Under the pieces are notes generated by a model, which did not search any database, was not told where the DNA came from, and saw only the letters and a list, made by a program, of their open reading frames with translations. A stretch of DNA of 64,000 nucleotides, taken from the NCBI RefSeq assembly GCF_003286085.1, contig NW_020825401.1, positions 124,001-188,000 on the forward strand, written 5' to 3'. Below, in pieces: positions 1-10,249 of this stretch (positions within the stretch are counted from its first letter, which is position 1; each line of letters opens with the position of its first letter). The stretch is from Drosophila persimilis. Its lineage: Eukaryota > Arthropoda > Insecta > Diptera > Drosophilidae. The position numbers were made by a program, and so were the translations under genes.

Positions 1-210
1 TTGATTGGTGAACCATTGACAACGCCTACTGACGACAACCTTCCTGTAATGAAGTGGCCAATGGGTCGCATCATTAAGACATATCCTGGACAGGACAACC
101 ACGTACGAGTGGTTGACGTTAAGACAGCATCTGGCGTATACAAACGCCCGATCACTCGTCTAGCGCCGCTCTTTCCAGAATATGTGGCAATCAAACGTTC
201 CCACAACGTG
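1..210 (+). pseudogene. BEL/Pao Pol C-terminal end (integrase tail, DUF5641-like), partial
   Basis: The reading frame is open from the window edge and encodes the tail that follows the integrase core in BEL/Pao elements: a W-P-M-G-R-I block near residue 20, then VRVVDVKT and YKRPITRLAPL. In BEL elements this segment helps the integrase handle DNA ends. The rest of pol lies left of the window, so completeness cannot be judged. The frame runs without a stop straight into the envelope-like gene, which suggests that pol and env share a frame here or are joined by splicing. The clade assignment is secure; the family (roo-like) is inferred from the env that follows. Confidence 0.75.
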
Positions 211-1967
211 ATCAGTGACACCACGGAGATTGATGAGCCACCCACACAGCGAACAACAAAAATTTCACCTACATTAACGTCAACATTAGTGGTGCTGTTG
301 CTCATGCTTCCATTAGCATTGTCACAGTCAATAAATGTGACACAATTCGCAAACAAGCCTGGAATATTCTATGAGAAACTTGGAACATCAAGAATAGCAA
401 CGTCTGAGTGGACCATGATCGTATACTATGACTTGGACCCATATTGGAAGGATATGCAACTAATTTCTGCTGGAATTTCAGAGTTACGATACATGTGCCC
501 TGAACTAAAAAATGTTCCGGCATGTAACTCCATAGCTCAACACTTTCAACATGTGCATAACGAGCTACAAGCAGGAACCGTTTTAATGAAAAACTCTCGA
601 AAACGCAGATCGCCGCTGGATATCATAGGAAATGTAGCAAGCCGTCTTTTCGGTGTTCTCGATGCAAAATACGCAGAAGAGATGACTCAAGTAATTGAGA
701 AAGTGAAAACCAATGAAGAGTTTCTACTACATCTGCTCCAAAACCAAACATCAATTGTCGGCGCTACAATAAACGAAGTCAGAAAAGCCAAGTAACAACT
801 GATAATTGCCTACAAATTTTGGAACAGCATATGGCTACTACAACCGAGAAAGAGGGTCATATCACAGCGATCATCTGACTCAAGCGTACTTAGGACTAAT
901 AGCACAAGTAACCCTGCTCACAACAACTCTCCAACGAATGCAGTCCGACATATCTGATGTCCTAATCGGTATTCATCATCGGAGAATAAGCCCCCCACTG
1001 GTGTCTCCCGAGCAACTAACAGACCAACTAGACCAGATACGGGATCATTTGCCACAAGATCAAATGCTACCGGTCACAACGAAAGAGGTGATTTAACTAT
1101 ACAGAATCATGCGAGCCGAAGGAACCCCGACTGAAGAACACGTCATCTTCAAGCTGACGCTACCGCTGGTCTCAACAGCTCAGCTCGAAGTCTTCAGCAT
1201 CATCCCAATTCCGTTTTGGGATTCAACAAGCTGGAGTATATTTGACCTCAGAACCACCATAGTAACGGTGAACATCCACCGAGACCAGTTCATGGGCACT
1301 ACCCAAGAGGAATTCCGACGTTGTCTTAAAGTACACAACGAGGAGTTCATCTGCTTTGACCATCAGACGATCGTCAATGTAGATAATCGCTGTGAGTTTC
1401 AACTGTTTAACACACACGAAGGCTGACACGGTGTGGCTAAAAACTCAGCATCCAAATAAATGGATCTTCGCAACGCATTCTACAACTAAACTTCAAGCAG
1501 TAAGCAACGGAGTTCCGTCAACCATAACACTGGTAGGAACTGGTCTACTCTCTATGTCCCCTGGTTGCACTGCTCGCAATACTGAAGTAAGCATCAGCAC
1601 CACAATCAGCGAAGTAAAATCGACTTTCACTCGGTTTGGTGACGTGAGCCCACCGGAGACATTACCCTCGGCACCAATGTGGCAACTGAAGAACCAGACA
1701 TCAGACTTTCTTCAAGAACTTGATGATCTACGCCAGCAACTATCAGCCATCAATCATCACGAGCTGCCACACCATCTCACCACCGTGCAGCACCATCAAC
1801 TCGCTGCTTACGCAACCCTAGCAATATTAATTTTATTGATCATTGCCTTCATTTTTCGGGAGAAGTATCAACTATGGAAACCAAGGCCATCAAATCCCGA
1901 TCTAGCCATGTCATCACCCCCTATACCCCTTGCACGCCGGTTTGCCGTCGACTTGAGCGATGGTTGA
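211..1967 (+). pseudogene. Envelope-like gene of a roo-like BEL/Pao element, broken
   Basis: Encodes an envelope glycoprotein of the insect baculovirus-F type, which in this family is a membrane fusion protein. Visible in order: a hydrophobic signal-like segment (about residues 94-108 of the frame open from base 1), a W-T-M-I-V-Y-Y-D-L-D-P-Y block, a furin-type site R-K-R-R near residue 204 followed by a fusion-peptide-like segment, and near 1810-1855 a transmembrane stretch (LAILILLIIAFIF) with a short tail. The gene is split by a stop at 793-795 and by frame changes near 800, 1100 and 1390-1420, so it is dead as it stands. It lies just upstream of a probable LTR, the usual place for env. 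Confidence 0.7.
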
Positions 1968-1989
1968 ACACCAGTTCAACGGCCGGGAG

Positions 1990-2190
1990 AATTTTCAGCC
2001 ACAGACATATATTTAATGAATATTACGAATATACAGTGCAATCTCATACACAAATACTCATAAATAAAATTGTCCATGTCACTTCATGTGAATGAATATG
2101 ACGACACGAAAATTACATTAGCAACTAAGAATAGACAATAGCACTTGTAAACTCGAACCCACCAAAAGGGATCAAGCAATAAACTATCTA
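1990..2190 (+). repeat. Probable 3' LTR of the roo-like BEL element (partial)
   Basis: A purine-rich GGCCGGGAGA tract just after the end of env looks like a polypurine tract. The sequence after it starts TTTTCAGCC, where BEL LTRs normally start TGTT, so the first G may be mutated. An AATAAA signal lies at 2178-2183. No second LTR is in the window to confirm the ends, and minus-strand LOA sequence begins right after. Confidence 0.35.
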
Positions 2191-2192
2191 CT

Positions 2193-5100
2193 TTATTGCT
2201 GCCAATTACCTAAGTAAATGCACTGAAATGTAACCCCCGCACAGAGTAAATGTAACCAATCATCACATTTCCTACAACTGTCTCTGTTGGTGATGCCTAG
2301 CTTAGCTGCATGTGCAGCAGCCAGACAGTGACCTGTAAGTATTCCCACTAGCAATCTACAGTCCTTTCGCGGTAGGTGCAGTAGGTAGTGGCTAAGTTTC
2401 TCGTTGCGTTCCTTGCACATTATCTTCGAGGTTCTGCAGGTGGTGGTACTGTTCCACCTGCTATCAGTCTGTGTTCTAGCCTGCTTCTCTAGATCGCCGT
2501 GCAGCGTTCTAAGGGAGACAGGCACATTTTCGGTTATCCTATTCTCCAGCCCGACGCCTTCCTTAGCTAGTACGTCCGCCGCTTCGTTTCCTTCGATGCC
2601 CTGGTGGCTGGGAACCCAATAGATCCGCACTGTCTTTGTCGTGCTTAGGATGTCTAATGCCTCCCTGCTCGCCAAGACACTTCTGGAACTGACCGCGGAC
2701 GACTGCATGGATCTTATCGCCGCTTGGCTGTCGACGAATAGGTTGACCGCATCGTGTGCTCGTTCTGTTAGGAGAGCGACCTCCGCTGCCTTCCCGAGGG
2801 CAAAAACTTCTGCCTGGAATATGCTGCATTGGTCCGGTAGCTTATAGGTCAGCCTTATCTCAGGGTCTGTACAGTATAGGCCCGCTCCTACTCCTCCGTC
2901 CATCTTGGAGCCGTCCGTATATATATTGAGGTGCTCCGTTTGGTCTCTTCCGATTTTCCAGTCTTCAGGTCCCAAAGATGCAGTTGTTTTTACGTCAAGG
3001 CATGTTTGGGGGGGTCATGTAATCAGTTGATCTGTTCATTTCCCTTCCAATTGAACTATGCCCGTATTCTTGTGGCGACATATTTCCTGAAGCGATGAGG
3101 CGTTGTGCTGCCTTTCCTGCAGTCAGATGGGCGTGGATGTCTAGGGGTTCGATTCCAAGTAGGGTTTCGAGTGCTTTTGTTGGGGTTGACCTCAGCGCCC
3201 CTGTAATGCAGAGCAAAGCCTGTCGCTGAGTCCTTTCCATTAGCTTATGATACGTTTTCTTTCCAGTAGCTTGCCACCACACTAAGACTCCATACAGCAG
3301 AGTTGGTCGCACCACCGAGATGTAAATCCAATGCATCAGAGCCGGAGATAGGCCTCATGTGCTGCTGAGCATCTTCTTGGATGCATAATGGTGGCCTTCT
3401 TCACCCTTTCCAATACATTGGGTTTCCATGACAGTTTACTATCCAGTACTGTGCCCAGGTATTTGACTTGTAATTTTGGGGTTAGCCTAGTTTGATTGAT
3501 CTTCGGGGGGGTCCATATTGGTACCTTGTACCTCTTGGTAAAGAGGATGAGGTCCGTCTTGTCCGCGTTGATACTGAGTCCTACTTCTTCCGCCCACTCG
3601 CGTATCTCCCTGAGTGTTCGTTCCATTAGTGAGCAGAGGGTCGGTGGGCAAACACCCGTAATAAGTATGCTTATGTCGTCCGCATAAGCTGTTATTATTG
3701 GGGCCTTCCTTTCGTATCTCTTGATGAGGTCGTCGACCACCAGATTCCACAGGAGGGGCGACAGGACTCCACCCTGGGGTGTGCCTCTGTGTGCCTATTT
3801 CACCATGGAAGCAGTGCCCCACTCTGATTGCACCCGTCTGCAACCTAGGAGGTTCCTTATCCACATGTTGATTGCTGGGTGTGTATTAGTTGCTACCAGG
3901 CAATTTGTTATTGCTTCCGTAGCCACGTTGTTGAATGCTCCGGAGATGTCCACGAATACTCCCAGTGCATACTTTTTATTGTGAAGGGCTTTCCCAATGG
4001 TAGCTACTACCGAATATAGTGCGGTCTCCACCGATTTCCCTTTAGTATAGGCATGCTGGTTGGTTGACATCAGTCACCCTACCTCATTCCTGATGTGTAA
4101 GTCCAGCAGCTTTTCTAGTGTTTTTAATATAAAGGAGGTAAGGCTTATCGGTCTATAGTCCTTGGGACTCGCATGGCTGCACTTTCCTGCCTTTGGGAGG
4201 AAGACAACTCTCGAGGTTCTCCATTGGATAGGGATATAGCCAGTACTTATACAAGCTGTGAATATTGCGGAGAGCCATGGGGTAATCGCCTCTTTGGTCA
4301 CCTGTATCATGGCTGGGAATATCCCGTCAAGTCCTGGTGCTTTTGTGCCCGCAAAGGAGTCTATTGCCCAGTGGATTCGCTTGGTGGTTAACAGATCTGT
4401 TGGGGGGTGTTGTTCCTCGGTTGCTAGGTCCTGGTGCTCTTTGGCATCAGCGACCTCGGTGCAACCAGGGAAATGTTCCTCCATTAGTGCTGTTAGGGCT
4501 TCGTCACTGCCCTCTGTCCACTGTCCGTCATCTAGCTTTAATTGGCTTTGTATGGTAGGCTGCGTAGAGAGCAGCTTCCGTAGCCGTACGGTTTCTGGTA
4601 CTTTCTCGATGTTGGAGCAGAAGGTCCTCCACGAGTTCCGTTGTGCTTTACGTATTTCCTTCTTGTAGCTCCTGAGTAGGCGTCTGTATTCCTCATAGAC
4701 GATCCATTCGTTCGCTTGTTTGGCGATCTTAAAGAATTCCTTGAGGTTGTCCCTTTGAAGAGAGAGATCCCGGCTCCACCAGAGTGGCTTGTACCTCTTC
4801 TTCGTCCTCGAGGGTTTGCACGATGTGTGGTAGGCGTCCAGCAACGCGTTGGATAGGGTCTCTAGAGACTTCTCTATGTCCTCCGCGGATTTCACTATGC
4901 CCGGACTCGCGAGCCTCGAAGTAACTGTCTTTTTAAACTTTTCCCAGTTTGTATTCCGTGGGTTTCTATAGACTATTACCTTCGAAGAATGTTTGAAGTC
5001 GCACTTAAATTGAATGTACTTGTGATCTGAGAAGGAGGGTCTTTCAAGGACCCTCCAGCTAGATACCGTAGTACTGTTTCCCGTTGCAAGTGTTAGGTCT

Positions 5101-5557
5101 AGCACGTTGGATGAGGTTGGACCTACGAAGGTGTGCTCCTCCCCGACGTTTGCTATGTATAGATTAGTTGCTTGTATAAAATCTAAGAGTGACTCACCTC
5201 TATCATTGATGTCGGTGCTTCCCCACACATTGTGGTGGGCATTGGAATCCGTCCCGATGACGAGTTGATAGTTTTTGGTGCCGGCTTCTGTCACCAGGCT
5301 CCTGAGTTCGTCGGGTGGATTCCCTTTCGTACGAGTACGACGGTTCTGTTCCTGCTTACCGATGTTGTGTAGAACAGGTTGTGATTTGAGGACTTTAGTC
5401 CGGCCACTGAATTGCCTGTCGCAATCCAGGGCTCCTGGACTAGAGCTATGTCGGCGAGCCCTTGCTCCATGGCGATGAGGAGCTCCGCCGACGCTACCTT
5501 GCTTTTACGCAAGTTGAGCTGCAGCACACTAAGCATGGGTGGCTGGCTCACTTGCAT
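2193..5557 (-). pseudogene. LOA-like ORF2: endonuclease, reverse transcriptase, RNase H (frameshifted)
   Basis: Encodes the machinery for target-primed reverse transcription. In order: an APE-type endonuclease starting LSVLQLNLRKS with V-Q-E-P-W and later DSNAHH and SDH; a reverse transcriptase with AYTKGKS, FVDISGAFN, GTPQGGVLSPLLWN and the catalytic YADD (about 3680); and RNase H with IYTDGSK and WVPSHQGIEGNEAAD. The frame breaks near 5290, at 4070-4077 (stop), near 3795, near 3336 and near 2990, so no functional protein results. The cysteine-rich tail is lost after CRKCDD. Motif order and RNase H support the LOA group. Confidence 0.8.
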
Positions 5558-6719
5558 CCGACGGGTTGACTACTAACGTCAGGTCACCGTCTTCCTCGTC
5601 TTCGTCCTCAAGCACAATGTGTAGGATCCTCCAATCGGTCGTTGACACGTCCGCGTTTTGCCGCTGAAGGAGCTTCAGCGCTCGGTCTCCCTGGATTGTG
5701 ATGGGGAAGACTACCTTCGCCTTAGGCTTGAACGGGATAAGCTCCCGGTCCACAACCTCCAGCTTGGCCCCCTCCCACATCGCCTCCAGTTGGCAGACCG
5801 TACGCGTCAGCCACCTTAGGGTTGTATCGTTGTTGCACTTTAGGATCTTAACCCCATTTAGCCACCCAGCACCATCGAACGTGGGCATAGGTGCCGCGGG
5901 GTCTTCTTCCATGTGTGCAAACAGTGCGTCGACGAGACGCGCGTGCACAACCTTCCACTGTGCCGCTGACATCTTGCCGTTTTCCTCGCTCCGGTCGATG
6001 AGTGCCACGATCAAATGTCGTTTGGTCACATCGCTGACTTTCGCTTTTGATTTCGATGGCTTCTTGGCCACTTTCGGTGGAGGGGCTGCACTCTTGGGCC
6101 CGCGTTGCCGCTTGCCCGCCGGAGTGTCTTTAATGGCACTCTCAGTCGAGCGTTGCCTCTTGGTGGCCATCATCTCCTCCACCTTATTGGCATATTCGCC
6201 ATTCGACGCCCTCATCTGTGGCATCTGGGCGTAATGTAGTCGGCCCTCCTCTACTCGATGCTCGGCCCAGGCTAGCTTGACCTTCTCCTCCTGGGAGATG
6301 TCTACTTTACCTTGCAGCCGGCTTTTGATATTGAGGGCAGCTTTGTATTGTGCTTTGGCCTTCATCCCCTCTTTGGAACGCTTCGGCCCTTCCCTACGTA
6401 GGGAGCTGGTGCCTGGTTCCGGCGAGCGGAGAAGGCTCTCTTCCTTCGTCCTGCTCAGAGAGAGCACGCTCTCCAGATCCGTGTCTGAGTCGACTACGGC
6501 ATCTGTGCGGCTCAACTTGCAGGCTGCGGAGTGAGTTGTTTTTGTTGTGGCAGTAGCTTTACAACTGACTTGGCCTGCTCCCGCCAAGTCTGAGGTGTGA
6601 CCGCTGGCGACACGCAGAGAGGATTGCTCCTCCTCGTGCCCGCCGGTGGTAGCAGTCACGCTTCCCAGCGACGTTTGGGTTGACATCCCAACCCGTGCTT
6701 TATCCTTCTTCGCCTCCAT
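5529..6719 (-). CDS. LOA-like ORF1 protein (nucleic-acid-binding Gag analogue), intact frame
   Basis: An uninterrupted 396-codon frame starting at the ATG closest to the element's 5' leader. The product would coat the element's RNA. The N-terminal half is charged and low in complexity, rich in Lys/Arg/Ser with stretches such as KRQRGPKSAA. The C-terminal domain (about residues 225-385) has the DUF4780-like pattern seen in ORF1 of LOA/Bilbo-type elements, with GWLNGVKILKCNNDTTLRWL and ELIPFKPKAKVVFP. I see no CCHC zinc knuckles. The C-terminus is acidic. Its stop overlaps the start of ORF2 by about 29 nt in another frame, suggesting reinitiation or frameshifting. It is striking that this frame is open while ORF2 is not. 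Confidence 0.75.
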   Translation of the reverse strand: MEAKKDKARVGMSTQTSLGSVTATTGGHEEEQSSLRVASGHTSDLAGAGQVSCKATATTKTTHSAACKLSRTDAVVDSDTDLESVLSLSRTKEESLLRSPEPGTSSLRREGPKRSKEGMKAKAQYKAALNIKSRLQGKVDISQEEKVKLAWAEHRVEEGRLHYAQMPQMRASNGEYANKVEEMMATKRQRSTESAIKDTPAGKRQRGPKSAAPPPKVAKKPSKSKAKVSDVTKRHLIVALIDRSEENGKMSAAQWKVVHARLVDALFAHMEEDPAAPMPTFDGAGWLNGVKILKCNNDTTLRWLTRTVCQLEAMWEGAKLEVVDRELIPFKPKAKVVFPITIQGDRALKLLQRQNADVSTTDWRILHIVLEDEDEEDGDLTLVVNPSDASEPATHA

Positions 6720-6734
6720 ATCAGGACCATAGCA

Positions 6735-6800
6735 GACACTGCATTACCCCGGACAGAGCAAGCGACAGTGCATTACCCTTGTCCGGGGTAATGCAGTGTC
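6735..6800 (-). other. Perfect 20-bp inverted repeat in the LOA-A 5' leader
   Basis: GACACTGCATTACCCCGGAC at 6735-6754 is exactly the reverse complement of 6781-6800, with a 26-nt loop that itself holds another near-copy (GACAGTGCATTACCC) of the left arm. It lies 16-80 nt upstream of the ORF1 start, so element RNA would carry a stable hairpin just before the first start codon. It could act in translation or packaging; that is inference. Confidence 0.75.
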
Positions 6801-6879
6801 CATTGCCCAGCCGGCGCCCTCGTGGAGGGTTCAGCTAGAGGATTTTCGCCAGCCAATCCCCACTTAACCTACAGTAAAA

Positions 6880-8447
6880 AATCGGTTCTTTATCGCGAGT
6901 GCATGCCTATTGTTTTCATAAAAACTTAATATTTTATATAAATTCTGTGCGTTTGTGAATCGTTTGTTTGTGTGTTGCTTTCTGTAAGTACGCTCACGCT
7001 GAGTTTAGCCCGCTCTTATCCCTTTGCTGTAGCTATCACTCTCTCCCTATTATCTCTGCCTAACTCAAACAACTGTTCTCTCTCTATCGCTCTTTAAACT
7101 TTCTGAGCAATAGCGCTCTCTGTTTAGGAGCTTTCTCTATAACCACTCTCCAACCTGCTCTCTTTTTTACTAATTCCGCTTTGAGCGTTGTCTAGCACAT
7201 TGGTCTGATACCAATTTGTTTGAAATAAATAATAAAAATGGAATATGCTGTGGTCTGCGCCAAAAAAAGGCAGACGCGGAAGGGCTTTAAGAAGCTGAAC
7301 GTTGGATTTAAAAAGCAGTACGATTGGCTTCTAGCCATGGAGTCTCAATTTGGCAGTCTGCTACTGCTGAATGAGTCTCCGAGGCGTAAAAGGGTCACTC
7401 CGTGGTATCTGCAAGTGCCAATCGTCACTCAGCCCTTCGCCGCCGAAAAACTGACTCCGACCACTCCCGGTGTGCAGCAGTTGATTTCGTTTGCCACTCA
7501 AAGGGCAACGACAGCTGCTGGCAATGTAGATTCGGTAGCCGAATTCATCGCTTCGGAGAACGTGCAGCCAAGTACGTCTGCAGCGTCCGTGTCCGTGGTG
7601 TCCGGAAGCTCGCTAGCTGTCCCGTCTATTGCGACCCCACCAGTGATCAGAAGTTCCGGACCTCCTAATATTGCCACCACCGGTACTAAGCCTGTGGTGC
7701 CTAAACTGGTGGGAGTCCCACCAAAAGGACAAGCTTTTGTTTCACGGCTGGCCCCTGACCTCACATCTAATGATGTAATTGCTTTTATTCAAAGCAAAAT
7801 AAAAGCCGTGGGTTTAAAGGTGGAGAAGTTTAACTTTTCTTATGCCAGGGAGATGCCTCCCCAACTCAATTTGACACCAAATTTTGGCCGGAGCATTTGG
7901 TGGTGAAAGAGTTTGAGGCTAAGAAAAATAATAGGCCCCCCATAACTCTTACAAATCATTCCAGTGTGCCATCCTCAACCTCATCTTCCTCTTCCTCATC
8001 TTCCCGTCCTGCTTCCACCCTTAAAAAAAAACCCAACTTCTCTTTTAGTAACTTATCAGAATGTTAGAGGCTGCGTAATAAGCTCAGCATTCTTTTCCGG
8101 GATAGTGTTGCATTTGCTGGAACTGGAATTCCTGTGTGTAAAACTGATTTTTCCCGCTTTAGCTATATTCAATACTTGCTCGTATATTCTACCTTCTTTG
8201 GATATCTCTATATATGAGCAGCACTTGTCTACTTTAACCGCTGTTTCTTCCTCGCTATCAGATAACGATCATATGATAGTTCTTGGTGACTTATACTTGC
8301 CAGGAACTGTTTGGTCTTCGGTAAACGAGCCCAGTAACCTAGTGCCCATGTCACGACATGACTTTGTTGACCTGTCCCTGTCTCAAGTCAACCATGCGAA
8401 AAATTCCTTGGGTCGATTGCTTGATCTGTGCTTTGTATCGGATCCGT
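6880..8447 (+). mobile_element. CR1-clade non-LTR element, copy 1 (5' part, internally deleted)
   Basis: Matches the longer CR1 copy at 55.4-58.8 kb: the shared 5' leader begins at GCGAGTGCATGCC (about 6896 here, about 5545x there), followed by the same CT-rich leader, ORF1 and the start of ORF2. CR1 similarity stops abruptly at 8447 after CGGATCC, where the inverted-repeat DNA element begins. This copy has lost the ORF1 zinc finger, part of the ORF1 C-terminal domain and the central endonuclease. Confidence 0.75.
7238..7906 (+). pseudogene. CR1 ORF1 protein lacking its PHD finger
   Basis: Starts MEYAVVCAKK as in the sister copy at 55807, but residues 12 to about 75, which include most of a PHD-type zinc finger, are missing and the frame resumes at GFKKLNVGFKKQYD. 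The middle is Ser/Thr/Pro-rich. The conserved CR1 C-terminal domain is present up to FSYAREM, after which two deletions remove the ASFKINISP and ICSAKFWP blocks and the frame ends. At 7430 this copy keeps five bases (CCTTC) that the sister lacks, and so stays in frame there. The product would be an RNA-binding ORF1p, but it is not expected to work. Confidence 0.7.
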
Positions 8448-8455
8448 ATGCGTAA
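8040..8455 (+). pseudogene. CR1 ORF2 N-terminal fragment (endonuclease)
   Basis: Begins with VTYQNVRG, the usual start of the CR1 endonuclease, then jumps by deletion to a segment with DISIYEQHLS, MIVLGDLYLP and LLDLCFVSDP. The sister copy has DDFNLP, so the active-site region DxN has become DLY here. The fragment ends at the junction with the inverted-repeat element. No reverse transcriptase is left in this copy. Confidence 0.65.
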
Positions 8456-8543
8456 CAGCCTTCTGCTGGTTTCACACGGGCCACTTGACAGTGCAGTAAT
8501 TGCATCGCCTCTTGCAAGATGCATTCATTGCATGTCAACGTCC
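8450..8543 (+). repeat. Left inverted repeat of the MULE-like element
   Basis: Inner arm 8486-8543 pairs with 10071-10128 with four mismatches. The arm contains short internal palindromic words (TGCAGTAATTGCA, ATGCATTCATTGCATG). An outer GCGTAACAGC word is separated from the arm by 26 nt not found on the right. Confidence 0.65.
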
Positions 8544-8559
8544 AGAAAAGAAACCCTGT

Positions 8560-9022
8560 ATATCTATATCACCTCTGTCAAAAAGATCCATTGCGTTAAT
8601 TTTTTTTTTTTTTGAGCGATCCTGACTGTTTTCATATTCTGCATTTATAAGACACTGAAATAATTTAAAAAAGAGCCCATTTGCTCGAATTTTATTTTCC
8701 AAATTTAAATTATAAGCTTCTACTGAGCTCGTGGTTCCAGTTGACCGCTTAAACACGTATATGCTTTTTGGTCCCTCCTATAAAATTAGGCTTACACATT
8801 AATAAGTAAAATAAAACTTAATTATAAAACAAAAAATAAAATATACCTTTCTAAGCCACTGCCTATTAAAATATTTAAAAAATGGAGAAAACAGCTTCTT
8901 GTTTAAGTTCATTGCTTCGCATTTTAGAAGGTTAAATCCTTTGACAATTTGGCTTTCTGGCATGTAAGCTTTCTTATTGCATTTCAGCGTATTCTCAATA
9001 TATTGGTATAAACCGGGAGTGT
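8560..9022 (-). pseudogene. MULE-like transposase, C-terminal part, with a 69-nt intron
   Basis: Read on the minus strand, 9020-8847 encodes TPGLYQYIENTLKCNKK...LFSPFFKYFNRQWLRK. A canonical GT..AG intron (8846-8778, 69 nt, a typical fly size) joins it in phase to EGPKSIYVFKRSTGTTSSVEAYN...LFFKLFQCL. The order FF-x-YF-x-WL, then a T-T-S-S-V-E-A-Y-N block, then FF..L, resembles the end of Mutator-like (MULE/FLYWCH-associated) transposases. The catalytic part is missing: upstream sequence is replaced by an LOA insertion or lost. Most of the intron lies in frame with stops, which supports splicing rather than read-through. The family is tentative. Confidence 0.45.
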
Positions 9023-10070
9023 TTATGTGATGTTAAAGTTCTCGAGAATCGAGCTGTCTTTAGCATAGGCCAGCAGCTCCTGTGGCGTCCTCTTGGAGGC
9101 ATCTTCCAGCGATGCCAGCACCGGGGCGCCCAGGTATTTCATCCTAGCCGGATGACTGTCCTAGGCCGGACAGTTGCAAATGAGATCTTCCAGGGTTTCA
9201 ATTGCCCCAGGTTCATCACATTTCCTGCTATTGTCTCTGTTGGTAATGCCTAGTTTTGTTGAGTGCGTCGCAGCCAGGCAGTGACCTGTTAGTATTCTCA
9301 CTAACAGTCTGCAGTCTGCAATAGATCCGCACTGACTTTGTCGTGCTTAGGGTGTCTAGTGCCTCACGTATCTCTCTGAGTGTACGTTACATTAAGGAGC
9401 TGAGCGTCGATGGACAAACACCCGTAATAATTCATCAGCATAAGCTGTTTTGGAGCTTTCCTTTCAAATCTCTTAATGAGGTCGTCAACCACCAGATTCC
9501 ACAGTAGTGGCACGACTCCACCCTGAGGTATGCCTCTGTGAGCCCTTTTACCATGGAAGCGGTGCCCCACTCCGATTGCACCCGTCTACAACTTAGGAGG
9601 TTTTTGATCCAAAGGTTGATTGCTGGGTGTATGTTATTCGCTTCTTGGCGACTTGTTCTTGCGGTTGTGGCCACTTTATTGAATGCTCCGGAGATGTCAA
9701 CAAATACTCCCAGTACATACTTTTTATTGTGAAGGGCGCTCTCGATGGTGGCTACTAGGGAGTGTAGTGCCGTCTCCACTGATTTGCCTTTGGTGTAGGC
9801 ATGTTGGTTCGTCGATATCAGTGCCCCTACCTCATTCCTGATGTGTGAATCCAACAGCTTTTCCAGTGTTTTTAGTAGAAAGGAGGTAAGGCTTTTCGGT
9901 CTGTAATCCTTGGGACTCACGAGGCTGCACTTTCCTGCCTTTGGGAAGAAGACAATTCTCGAGGTTGTTGGAAAGGCATATAGCCCGTACTTAGACATGC
10001 TGAGTATATTGCTGAGAGCCATGGGGGGATAACCTCTTTGGTCATTTGCATCATGGCTGGGAATATCTTT
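9022..10070 (-). mobile_element. LOA-like element, copy A2 (5'-truncated, internally deleted)
   Basis: Minus-strand sequence close to copy A1. It holds the reverse transcriptase part SRIVFFPKAGKCSLVSPKDYRPKSL...AYTKGKSVETALHS...FVDISGAFN...RGIPQGGVVPLLWN, then a large deletion near 9330-9365, and the ORF2 C-terminus with CDEPGAIETLEDLICNCPA and a stop near 9024. It therefore preserves the 3' end that copy A1 lacks. The 5' end is truncated at about 10070, against the inverted repeat. Confidence 0.7.
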
Positions 10071-10144
10071 GGACGTTGACATGCAATGACTGCATCTTTC
10101 AAGAGGCGATGCAGTTACTGCACCGTCAGTTACTGCTGTTACGC
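10071..10144 (-). repeat. Right inverted repeat of the MULE-like element
   Basis: Begins GGACGTTGACATGCAATGAC and is the inverted partner of the left arm. It abuts the truncated 5' end of the LOA fragment. From 10150 to about 10250 a GC-rich stretch with two GCGCGG words follows, which I cannot assign. Confidence 0.65.
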
Positions 10145-10249
10145 GCGGATTACAGGCAAAACGCAGCTCTCCTCCCGCCCAACCGACCGAGGGGCGCTGC
10201 CGCATAACGCGCGGTGCGTAGCCGAACCAAACGCGAACATGCAAGAAAG

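Larger units (their letters stand above)
2193..6855 (-). mobile_element. LOA-like non-LTR retrotransposon, copy A1 (nearly full length)
   Basis: Two overlapping open frames on the minus strand, ORF1 (6719-5529) then ORF2 (5557-2193), with a 5' leader up to about 6855. The endonuclease, reverse transcriptase, RNase H order and the ORF1 type point to the LOA group (Bilbo/Trim/Baggins relatives); the I group is the alternative. The 3' end is truncated: copy A2 at 9.0-10.1 kb continues past the point where this copy stops and encodes a further cysteine-rich C-terminus. A strong 20-bp hairpin sits near the 5' end (6735-6800). The left end abuts the BEL LTR, the right end a CR1 copy. Confidence 0.8.
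8448..10150 (-). mobile_element. MULE-like DNA transposon remnant with inverted repeats, carrying a nested LOA copy
   Basis: Two 58-bp arms (8486-8543 and 10071-10128) match in inverted orientation at 54 of 58 positions. A further GCGTAACAGC 10-mer lies outside each (8450-8459 and, inverted, 10135-10144). The left end coincides with the end of CR1 similarity. Between the arms lies the C-terminal part of a transposase on the minus strand with a small intron, then an LOA-A fragment. The class (MULE, possibly foldback/NOF-like) is inferred from the transposase. No target duplication was found, so the exact ends are uncertain. Confidence 0.5.
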
